Source: Caprimulgus europaeus
Taxonomy: Eukaryota > Chordata > Aves > Caprimulgiformes > Caprimulgidae
NCBI GenBank assembly: GCA_907165065.1
Contig: OU015524.1
Location: forward strand, 34,849,295 to 34,913,294
DNA: 64,000 bases
Direction of reading: 5' to 3'
Shown: positions 24,288 to 36,200 of the stretch, piece by piece
How the letters are laid out: the number at the start of each line of letters is the position of its first letter
Position numbering within the stretch: the first letter of the stretch is position 1
Position numbers and translations under genes: made by a program
The notes under the pieces: model-generated
What the model was told of the DNA's origin: nothing
Database searches by the model: none
The model's input: the letters and a program-made list of their open reading frames with translations, nothing else

Positions 24288-27200
24288 CTGTCAGAGAGGA
24301 GAGGGAAGGAAAAAAAGAGAGGAGGGGTTAATGTTAGTGATGGGAGTGCAAGTGGAACGGGGAAGGGAAGGAAGGGAGGTGGCTGATGTGTTTAAGAGCA
24401 CATGGTGTTAAGACATGGCATGACATCACTGGTGGGGTGAAGTGCTGTGCAGATGGGGTAAAACAGCTGAGAATCTCGACCCATGAATAGGCCGACAAAT
24501 TCTATTTCCCCAGGCTCACCTAGAAAGGGCAGAGGGATCCTAATACAGGGGTAAATTTAGGAGCAGAATCAGAGGCTTTCTCGCAGATGTCTTGTTTGCA
24601 CCCTCTCACACCATGCACACATAGAAGCACACAAACACAGAAAAACAAGGCTAAGCAATGCATGCAGAAAGACACACTCCCTCAGCTCTCCACCTAGCCT
24701 GGTGTACGAGTTGGAAGCAGTGCAGACAACAAGGCCTCATGCAGGCAAGAAGGTAAAAAGAAAGTGCCTCTCATTCCACTAGCTGCCTTGAGCAGGGGTT
24801 AGCACCAGAGAACAGCAGCAGCAGCCTAAGGAAGCAGCAGGAAAAATGAGAATTTACCCTCCCCTGTAGGGCCCAATTCTAATTCTACAAGAAAGAGCAT
24901 GAGGAACTTCAGCTTAACCAGCTCTTGATCTGGAAACAAGTAAGCTACCCACTCCTATGACGCCTTCCTATCTTCTGGACAACACACCAGACCTGGAAAC
25001 CTCCCTTAGTGCCAATGATCCCACCACAGAGAGGGACTAGTAAACCCCTTCTGCCACCATGACTTCTTTGGGGTATTGGTTCGTTTTTCTTTGTATTTGT
25101 GACTGTTTCTCACGCTTCAAGCTCTGTAGGGTAATTTCCCATCATTCTGGGGTTTGGGAACAGGAGCAGAGGGAAAAGGCCAAAGTTAGGTCTGGTCTCT
25201 CACTTCAGGGGCTACGCTCACTGGGAGAAATTTAACTCCAGAAGCTGCTCTATTCTGGCCCCTTCATCAATTACTTTCCTGCTGAAATTACTACACCTCA
25301 GAAAATTTCTCTGTATACAGAGCAGTTTCCATCACACTGGCTGCGCCAACGCCTCTCTGGTTTGGGCACAAAGCATTTTCACACCTGAAGGAAGCACTTG
25401 CTCCTTGTAGCAGCCTTAGTCACTTAGCCAATTCGAGGCATACAAATAGAGGCAAATTGATGTCTCCTCTTTTCAGGACAGCCACAGAGGGGACCCTGGA
25501 TCTCTCTCCCTTATTCTCTCCCATCCAACCATTGCCACTGCAATACTCTCTTGACAGGTAGAATCTCCTAGATCTCTGTGAAAGGGGCCTGAGTTCAGAG
25601 TTACAGTCAAAAGCCTGGTAGCAACCCCATTTCTATGCCTCTCTCCGTGTATGTAGGATGATCTCACATCAGAGATGCACACGCAGCTGGTGCGAGTCAA
25701 GAGACCCCACTGAGTTCACCAAAGCGCTCAGGTGAGAACCAGGAATCAGTTTCTGCACGTCTGTGCCACAGATGGTGTGTGACAGGTAGCAATCAGGTGA
25801 CACACGCACAGCATGGATCTCTGAGCAAACACTAACCACACAGTGTGTTTGCATCTCCCACCTCACACCTGAAATACAGACTTCTGCCTGCCTTCACCTA
25901 GACACAGACTTAATCCTGCTGCGTCTCACGTCACAGCCCTGAGTGCAGCCCCTCAAACCGCAACTCGGGCTGAGACATGGACAGGGAACTGTGAGCTCAG
26001 TGCAAGAGGACAGGGTGCTCTCCCTGGCTTTTCAGAACCAAAAAGGCAAAGGAGAATGTGGGGACAGCCTTGAGCCCTTGACCACCCCTTATGTGGGACA
26101 ATCCACATAAAAAGGGCTTGGAAGACAGGGGTAGTCAAATCCTAGCCAGCTAAGGATTTGTCTTTGTCCAACAGTACGCTCAGAGTTGCACACAGATAAT
26201 GTACAGAGGGCTACAGATCATCCCCCTGGCTACCTCTGCAACATGAACTCCATTATCCTGTTTTATGGGAAAGGATACCACAAACACCCTGTCTCTGGGA
26301 GCCGTCCTCGTCCAAGTCCTGACAGCACATCTGAAACGCACAGCTGCCCTTTGACACAGGGAAACTGTCCTCATCTCAGTTAGCCCCTCTGCCCTCTGGC
26401 CCACACAGGACAGAGAAAAGAAGTAATCATATAGCACTGGTGCCAGAAATCAGCAGGAAGCAAGCTCCCCCCTTTCTCTTTCTCTCTCTCTTTGTGTGTT
26501 TCTCTTTCATCCTTCAGGACACAAACCTGCAAGTGCGCTCGTTTAACTCAAGCTGCCTCGACTTGCAACGTGAGTCTGTGAATTTGCAGGAACATTTACA
26601 GGTCTGGGGATCTTGTACAAACAAGTGCTTTCTCCTCTCTGAGCAAGGCTCACAGTGACTGCAAAAAGGCAAAAGGAAAGATGTCTAAGCTACAGCGCTT
26701 CAGCAGAAAGAAAATACACATGCAACACCCTAAACATCAAAGCAATCCCCTTGCCCCCTCCCACAGCCCCCATGCTGCCCATTGGAGCGTCACAGGCTGA
26801 TGGATTTTCCAGCAGCACCCTGGCAGCCCCAGGACAGCACCCCCTTGCATGAGCGTAAAGAGAAAGAAAACAGGCTCTCTGCACAGTATTCACAAATGCT
26901 GCATTGGATCCATCGGCACAGGCCAGAGGGAGGAAGCAGGGGAAAGCAAGGATGGGAAGGTGAGAGGTCCCAGCCAGTTACTGACCTATCAATAAAAGGA
27001 GTTCTCTGAAGTGGGCTATTCGAGTAGAAAGAGGCCAGCGGCTAAACGAGTTAAATACACAGGGTCCCTCCTCCCCTGGAAAGCAGCTGGGCTCCAGCAT
27101 CACGTGCTTACCCCTGCAGCTGGCACTGCTCTCCTTCCACTAAGACCCATCCCAACCTTGCCACCTAGGATTCTCTTACTGAGGGGCCGTGAATTTACAA

Positions 27201-30200
27201 TGCAGAATTCTGTGAACTACCGTGAGAGAGGCAGAGCAAGAGATAGAGACAGGGAGAGAGAAGCCACCAAATCCAGCAGAGAAAGAGAAAAAAAAAAGAG
27301 AGAGCCCTCCCCAGTCCCCCAGCACCTCCCCTCTCCGGCTCCCCACCATCCCACCTCTCCTCTCCACCTGTGACTTCACCAGACACACACACAGGCGCGC
27401 GCACACGCACACACACACGCATGCACGGCAGATTCCAGCCTGCCTGTCACCAGTCATCGTAGCAGTGAGGGCACAAGACGAGTGGGCAAAAGCAGATGAC
27501 AGAGTTGCAACCGTAAGGCCTGGAAAAGAGGTGCAGGGCGCTTGCCCGCCCACCCACCCGCGATCTTGTGCCTTGGGAAAACGGTTGCTGCTGCTGATTA
27601 GAGAGCCAAGCAAGCTAAAGCCACCTTCCCTGAGATAGCCTTAGTGCCACAGCAGTGCCACCACCAGTGTTGCCCCTGCAGGACCTGCAGCCCACCAGTG
27701 ACCAGGAGCAGAGGGTGAGATTTTGAGTAAGCAGCAAGCAGGCGGTTTGGTTTGGGGAGAGGGAGGGAAGAGAGTCTACAAGCAGAGGACACAAACGTAC
27801 AAGCTGAGTGGTTTGTACCGGCCTTTCTTGCGCTTTCTCTTTTGACCCTTCCCCTTTCCTCGTTTTGATTTTCTGGAAGAAAAACAAAAAAAACAGAGAG
27901 AGAGAGAGAGAGAGAAGGAAAGAAAGGGGGAGAGAGAGAGAAAACGGAAGAAAATGCAAGGAAGAAGAGAAAAAAAATACAGCCATGTGCCTTGCTGGGA
28001 GGGGGGAAGCACATGAGGCAGGACTGGAGGGCAAGTCCCAGGGCCAAAGCACAGATCTCCACCTCACACACACATTCACTGGCCCTCCTGTGCTCCTGCC
28101 AGCACCACAACCAGCCTGCCCACAGCCAAGCCAACACCAGGGACCTGGCAGGGACCACCTCCAGCAGGGCTGCTGCCAGCAGAGGTGGATCTGCTGAAGC
28201 CTCAGAGGGGCACCTGCCCCCTCCAGAGAGGGGCAGTGGGAAAGGGACAGGGGGTGAGGAGGAAGGAACGGAAAGCTTCGTGAAAGCATCACGCAACCGC
28301 AGTGAGTGCAGACAACCATTGCAGGCGACAAGCACGGGTGCACGCTGACTGACAAGAGGCAATCTGAGTGCAGAGGCTCTCCCCAGGGAAAAGGAAACCA
28401 CTCTGACCTGACACACTGCCCAGTGTCGAGCCTAGGGCAGGGTAGTTGAGCTCCAACAGCTCTGCTGCAGGGCTGGTTTTAATCCTGCTTTGGGATGGGA
28501 GCAAATGGGGCCTTGTCCTCAGCACCCCACAGACAAGGGGAGAGATCTGGTCTACCCAGCAGTGCTGTGTGGGAGGGGGCTATGTAGCCCAAAGGCTCTG
28601 CTCACTCACCCCACCTCCTGCCTGTGGTTCGGAGGACTCCATGAGACCTCACTGGATGTCAGCTAACACCCCCTCTGGCAGCCTCCATCCTGAGTACTGA
28701 AGGGGAAAGACAGAGGCCTGACCTAGTTACGACACCCAGAAGGTAATCAGCAAGCAGATTCCAAATCTTGCCTCCTTTCCTTCCCTCCTCTCACCTTCCA
28801 CATGGATGTGCCAGACAGACAAGTGGAAAGAGCCAAGGCACTGACTCTCTTCTGAAAAATTCACCAGTTGCTCCTGACTCTTGGGCAGGAGCTGGAACAG
28901 GTAACGGCTAGGACATGCAGGCCTGGACACTAATCATGGATCCCTACAGGCCAGTGAGAGCACAGGGAGGGAGGGAGGCTGGAGCCTGCACTGCTCCTTG
29001 AGCCACGTTAAGCACAGGACCAAGGAAGGGACATGCAAGGAGAAGGCCCCAGGCAAAGCACCCGGGCTTGTCAGGCAAGTGAGCCCAGCATTGTGGCAGC
29101 TCAGCAAAGGCTCCCTCCTTCCCTGGCGCAGCCCACCTTGGGAGGGAGCTGTCAAGGGGACATGGGGGGACAGAAGGGAAAGAACCATAGGTGTTTCTTA
29201 AGCCCTGTTCAAGTCGTCTCACTGGAACGAGTCTCAGAGCATCAGCTCACTCCCAGCCTCTGCCCTACATGTCAGGAGTCACAGGGAGGCGGTGAGGGGA
29301 GGAAAATCGACCTGAAGGGAGGAGAGGGGCACCAATATAACAGGACTTTCAATCCAGCACAAATCAAAGCACACCAGTTTCTCCCATCCCTTCCCTTCCT
29401 TCCCCGGGGAGTGCAGAACCAGCAAAGAGCAGGCAAGGTGCTGTTAGAAGAGGGAAAGGAATGCGATGCAGTCTGAGCTGGCTGCTTCACCCACACCCCA
29501 TCCTCACCAGAGTTCACACAGACCCAACTCTCGCACACCTTCAAACCACAGAGCCACGCAGACCGACTGTCCCCGACACGACCCTGCACAGAGAGGAGTG
29601 CTGGCTGCATGCAGCCTGATGCAGTCAGGAACAGATTTCCAGGGGGAGGAGGAGGAGAGGCTGGAAGGCAGCTAGAAATACACAACCACCAGGACAGAGG
29701 TGAAAGAAGTTCTCTCACTCTCCCGCTTGCTCTCTCTGTCTCTGTTTCAGCCTCATCTCCCAATATTCAGCCCCTTCCTCTCCAACTCTGCACCTCTAAA
29801 TGGCAGAGTCGCTACCCCAGTCATGCACAGTCCAAGTGACCCTCTCGCCCAGAGAGGTCACTCTTTCTTTTCAATGTTGTTCCACATTTTGTGATCATCC
29901 CTGCCACTACTGCAGGACGAGAGCTTATTTCTCTACTTTCCACAACCTTTTTACTTTGGGGAGGAAGAAAAGGGAAGGTTGTGCCTTAACTTCTTTCAGG
30001 TCACCAGAACAAATCCATCAGATTGAAAAAAAACCTCTCATTAAAACCTCCACCAAAATCCAGCTAGGACATCCATCTCCCTTTACACCTCCCCAAGCCC
30101 CCACCCAACCAAAACCAGCATCACATCCTGCATGGCATCAGTCCTGCCTCCACCAGGCTTCTATTGCCACCTCTCCCTCTGGCCAGCAGAGTTCCTACCC

Positions 30201-33200
30201 AAGCTGCTGTGAAAGGAAGCCAGCAAGTACTCACTCAAGCAGCAGGAAAAAAATTAATAATAAAGAAAGGCAGCTATTTGCAGTAACCAGAAACACCCCA
30301 GGAAGAGGGAAGGGAGAATGGGGGCTGCACCTTGAATCCATTCTGGTAGGACACACACGACGGAACTTCCCTGACTCGGGATAACACATTAGGAATGACT
30401 GCCAGGGCCATGGGTCATGCAAGCTCCAGGTCTGGGGTATGAAGGAAGGACCGTCAGATCTGGGTTTCTGTGCCCACCTGGAATGGATTCAGAGTGTCGC
30501 CCCATGCACTACCATATGCCATTTCCAAAAACACCTTCTTAAAGTGAGTATGTCCAACCAAAGGAAAAGGTAAGGGGCAGTGGGGAGAGGAAATGCCAAC
30601 CAACCACCAAAAGAGAAAGGAGGAAAGGCTTGTCACTTACTTTTCTTGTTTGTTTTTGACATCTTTCTTTGGTCTGTGGAGGAAGAGAGAACAAAGGCCT
30701 CATTAGAAGGGAGCTTACCACACACGCTTCCAGTATTAGCCCCAGTTCCCGCCAAGTCCAGGGAAGGACATGTACAGCTGGCACTGCCGGATGCCCACGG
30801 CACAGGTTTAGTAGTCCTTCTCAAAGTGTTTTCTCTTCTGTTGCACCTTGCTGGCAGCCAGTACCAAAAGACCCCAGGCTGCAGGCTAGCATTGTCCACC
30901 TGTGATATCTAGAGATGGAGGAGCCTCGCCAGCAAAGGACTTCTTTTCCCAGGCTCAGCCATCCCACTGCAAACCAACTGATGAGACTGCAGAAGCCTCT
31001 GGAAAACAGTCCCAACCCAATGGCAGAAAAAAGGAAAGGCTCAGAAAAAGTTTATTGCAAGAGGAACCAGTGCTGCTCCATTCTCACCTGCAGTCACATT
31101 TACTGTGCTGTAAGAAGCTCATGTGCGCTATGTGCTGACTCTGATGGGGTTTAATTCTCATGATCTGGAATGAAAGAAACAGAGAGGGTCACTGCCTATT
31201 CACAGCTCCAAACCAGCCCGCTGCATGGCAAAGCGCTCGCACCTCAGGAGCTCCTGGGAAGAGCACGGCAGAGTTTGAGCTGGCTTTGAAGACCCATTCT
31301 CCCAGTCAGGGAAGGCCTTTGATCACAAGCAAGCGGCAACACCAGATTCGTGCCAAAGCTCTGTTTGCTCATGCATGCAAGGTGCCAGCACTGGTGGACT
31401 GCCTTGGAGACAGGCATGGGAGAGGGCACAACACCACAGCAAGGTTCTCACTGAGTCAATGCTAGAGATAGAGTAACAGAGCATCCAGCCTGCTCTCACA
31501 TAGAAGCATGCTTCAGTCTAATGCAAAGGCACAAAGCAAAAATCCTATATTGGTCTCCTTTTTCCTAAGCCACCGTTCCTTCCCAGCTGACATCTCATTT
31601 TCTCAGAGACTCAAAACACAATGTAAGTCTGCTTAAAAGAGCCCTGCAGAGCCAGACATTGCCCAGCCTCCAGGCCCACGTGCCTCCAGGGAGTCATATT
31701 AGAAGCTATGCACGTATTTTCACAGTCTCCCAACCCAGAACCTGTCTGGACGACTAGCTCTAGCACTTGCACCAGAGATCTGCTCAAGCACCTCTGACCC
31801 TTTACAGGCACGTGGGCATAGCAACCAAAAACTGCAATTCAGGAAGGAATGGTAGGAAGAAAGCCACCCCTAGCTACACCATGCTAGTAGGCTCTGGCCC
31901 AGGCTGGAGCCTGCAAGTGGAAAAGCAGTATCAGGAGCCATAGAAGGCCACAGACAGGTTTTCCACCAGAGTTCAAACATTGCTCAAATGACAAGTAAAA
32001 GGAGCTTGCTGGTTAATCACTTAATGCTGCATGTCTCTCATCCATATCAAAAAGTGATAGCAATATTTATAGTGGCCATTCAAGAGGCTGAGGGACCAAA
32101 GTAGGTGAGGGAGCTATGGGCTAAGGGTAATGGGCACCAGCACCATTGTGGACACAGGCTGGGATCCAGGCTGGCAGACAAGGCTCTCTAAAGCAGAGCT
32201 TGCATCTACCCCACCCAGCCTTTGCTATCACAGCCATCTCTGTCTCTTCCAAGGAGTGAATTCAGCAGCCTTCGAACAAAGGAGGAGGATGCCCAGAGGC
32301 AGAAAGGCTGTTCCACTTGACACTGAAGCAGCATGTTTCTTAGAGCCCCTTTCCACCCCTGCTGTGCCCATGTAGCTAATGACCCAAATCCCTTGCTCTG
32401 TTGCTAAAGGCTGACCTCACATGCCCTCCGGGAGAGAGTACTGACAGGCCTTCCCCTTTTGCACTACTCAGCTGCCTTTAGAGCAACAGCTCTGTGGACC
32501 AAATGAAGAGTTAAGGTGGAGCAAAGGCCCAAGGTGTATCTTCTTTAGGGCCTTAGAGATAAGAGCATCAGAAATGCTCCTTTGCATTCTCTGAGCATGA
32601 AATGCTCCTTTGCAGAAATGCTCCTCTCAACGCTCTTAGCTACTGTATTTAGACACTAGCTAGAGGTCAGAGCTAAAAATCAGATTCTCTTCTTAGCTTT
32701 GAATAGAAATAGGCAACTCATCTTTTAAACCTGCATGGTGTAATGATAGGCACACGGGTCAGGAGAGAGGTGAGCCCTCATGATCCAACAATCTCCAGTT
32801 CCCTGGGGTAGGCTGCCCTTCCTCTGAATTAGATGGGAGCTGGGACTTGGGGCGGCCGTGGTGGATGACTTGCTTCCTCCACCCAAGCATGCCAGCTTGC
32901 AAGCTGGGCCCTCACCTCCATCGTGACGTTGTACACATCCACAGGGACACATTCTAGGCCCTCATCGCCGCAGCAACCCGCACATCTCATCAGAGGCACA
33001 CAGGATGGCTTGAATATGTACTCCACCTCATCAGGGTACTCCTGGAAAATGTCCACCAGGGTCTCAATTGTCCTGCAGAAGCTGCGCTCGTAGACTTCCA
33101 GGAATTTGATAACTAAAAGGAGGAATGGAGGGAATAAGTTAATGCAAACTTAGCTCAAGAGTATCTAATGCTTTGCCCCTTAAAACAAGCCAGACAGTTG

Positions 33201-36200
33201 CAACATGTCTACCCTGTGCTCTTCACTAACAGTCTTACAGGCCTAAGCCCTTTGTCTCTGCCCTACACACACACACAAATCAAGTAGGGGAGAGAGACAA
33301 CCTCTTCCTACCGCTGCTTCAGGGAAGAGTCAAGACACACAAGAGAGCCTCACTATTTGCCTCCCTGGCACCATAAAGGTGCCTCCTCCCCAAATTCCTT
33401 CCCTGCTATCCCCCATACTCTCAGGTACGCTACCACTGAGCACATTAGCTCAGGCAAAAAAGCACCTGAGGCTGTTGCAGATGATCTGTGCTCTGGATTA
33501 AGGCCCTTCACCAGTTTGCCTTTTACCCTCTTTCAAAACAGCCAGTGGGTGCCCCAGTGGGCTTTAGAAGGCAAGAGGATAAGCCAGAAGCACCCTTTCT
33601 ATAGACCTCAGCACAGAGACACTTCCGAGAACGAGAGTTCTGAACCATGCATCCACATATCCTCACTCTTCCCATCAGCTGACTCTTTCACCCATGCAGA
33701 AAATCTACTTCAACAGGCCAGCTCAGAGCCATGACAGACAGCACCTGCTACAAATCACAGCCTCCAGGACTCCACACTGACCACTTTCCCAGACCAAGGA
33801 ATCAAGCCACTCACTGAACGATTCAAAGCAAGCTCACAACACCCCCAGGATTAACTAGACGATATACTTGGCTACCGAGCCACAATGAGGCAGTGTGGGA
33901 GGGGGAACGGGGTGGAACTGCCATTATCCCCTGCCTTCCCTCCGAATGGAGCAAACACTAACTGCTTGCGATCTGCACTGATTTCACAAGCGTTTCCCAA
34001 TGTTTCCCAGTCTCTTGCCAAAGCTTCATTTTGCTGCTTGGTCAAGGGTTGGGGAGATTTAAAGAGATGAGAGATAGGATAGATAAGTACACATGCACAA
34101 AACCCAGCTGCTAGTATAGTTCTGCAAACAGTGAGTACCTGGACCCCTCCAGGCCTCCTAGCTCTACCAGCACGCAGGCAAAGGAGGATGTCTCAAATGG
34201 AGCAGAGGACAAGAGCACACACAAAGAGATAGTTCCTGCCCCATGCTGTTATGCACCATAATGATCCACCTGTACCGTATGCAGAGTCCTACAGCACCAA
34301 GGTTGATAACTCTGAGTGATAAGCACAAACTGCTTGCATCATGGAAAAATATGGTCTCCAGTAAGCGTTTCTAAAGTGCCCTGAACTTGTGACAAACTGG
34401 CATAAAGGTTACTTTGCCACAAAAATGCAAAAGCTGCAGGGCTTGGAGCTCACAGCCCGCAGTTAATTGTTGAAAGTTAATTCTAGGTCATGCAGAGCTG
34501 ACAGTGCCACAGTGCTGAGAGCGGGTACAAGAGGGGAGGAGCTTCCATCCAGGGAGTTTGAAGTGTCAAGAGAGTGTGAGCAGCTATTAAAAGAGAAAGT
34601 GGCTTGTGAAAGGGAAATGTAGCCTGGCAGGCATGGACTTCTTGTTGGTATTCCTCTTCTAAAAGACAGCATGTTTCTGTTCCTTGTCCCTTCCCTTCCT
34701 CTTCCCTCCTCTCCTAACTGCAGTACGCCTCCTGTCTGCTCTGCTATCTTGTCTGTGGCTACCTCCTTCTTCTCGTTCCTCTTCGGAATGACCTTAGTCA
34801 CTGCCTATGTTACAACAAGTTCACCAATTTAATATGTGGGAAATTCTGCAGGCACAATGACAGCCACTGAACTGCACTGTTGATTATTCACGCTGTGCCA
34901 ACAGAAAGGATCTGAGAACTTTGGCAGTAAAGGCACAGTTCTGGATAAAAATGCTTACAGACCTATGTTGAGGAGACAGAGGGAGGGAAGAAAGAGGGAG
35001 GGAAAGCGGCAGTTACCTGTGCAGATCAAATGCTGCTCACTGCAGTAGTCTGGGGCATAAAGAGGCAGAAACCAAAACAGAGTAGAAAACTGAAGTGGAA
35101 CTGATTCACATCTGCCACGCTTTCTAAACATTTGCACTGCACAAGCAGCTGAATTACACCAGAGAATCTGGACTACAGACTGGCCACAGAACAGCACATT
35201 CAACTCCTTTTGCAGAGAGATTACTTTCAAGATGCACCCTGATGACTATACTCGAGATCTAGGAGATCTGACAGGACCAAATCCTTGCCATAAAGAACCT
35301 GCGAGTTTTTGCCTTTAACATATGATGATTTTCCAAAATCTGAATCAGCCCCTGAAAAAGAAATGGGAAATCTTTCTCCAGCTGCCAGTCAGAACATCCT
35401 GCGTTGCCTTGATTTGTCTGGACACAGAGCATTCACACAAAGACTGTGCAATGCTCCATAGTTCATTGGCACAAGTTAGCACCCAAACCGGAGCGCACGA
35501 CTGAGGTACAGTCACCCTCACAGCAAAGCCCTGCCCCTGCTACCGTACCTACGCTTACTCCTATGTACCAGGAGTCATATTCCACACTTGCTGGGCTGAT
35601 TCAGCCTCTGCTTCCTTTCCATTGGTTGTGTCAGGGACGGAAGAAGGTCTGTCTTTCATGGGGAAACATAGGAAGGTCACTGAAGGACTAACACCACTTG
35701 GCCTGCTCCCTTCCTGCAATTTGGGCTTCAGCCCACGTTAAAAGTTAAACCCGCATCTAATCTACACCCCTACCCTGCAAAACACCTCCAGATTTGAGGT
35801 GAATGGAGGGGGAAGTAAGGTTAAAACTCAGTCAGGACCCACATTAACTCTTCAGGGCAGACATAGCCACAGCAGGCAGGATTAAGTCCAAATTTGGAGC
35901 AGTCAAGTGGAAACATGCTAGACTAGAAAAGGAACAAGTCTATGATCATTTTGTCTCCCTCCTCGTCAATGGCTTAGCAGCAATACAGACACACTGTTCT
36001 TTTAAAAATAAAAGTGCAGCCACAAGTACTGGTGGTTTCCTTTATTTATACCAGAAAATCTTTTCTCGTGGAACAAACAAAGAGTGTTTGTCTGACTCCT
36101 CTACAACTTCCCATGCCACAAAACATGTGGAAGGCTCTCTTGAGCACAAAAGGGTAGGGGCTGAAGCTAAAATTACAGTCTCCAACCAGAGTAAGTCCAT

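Noticed and set aside
27598-28416. Minus-strand frames of 272 and 246 codons around VEGFA exon 6
   Set aside because: They cross the verified exon 6 acceptor and intron 5 pyrimidine tract; Ser/Phe/Leu runs come from the (CT)n repeat. Only the 72-nt exon is coding.
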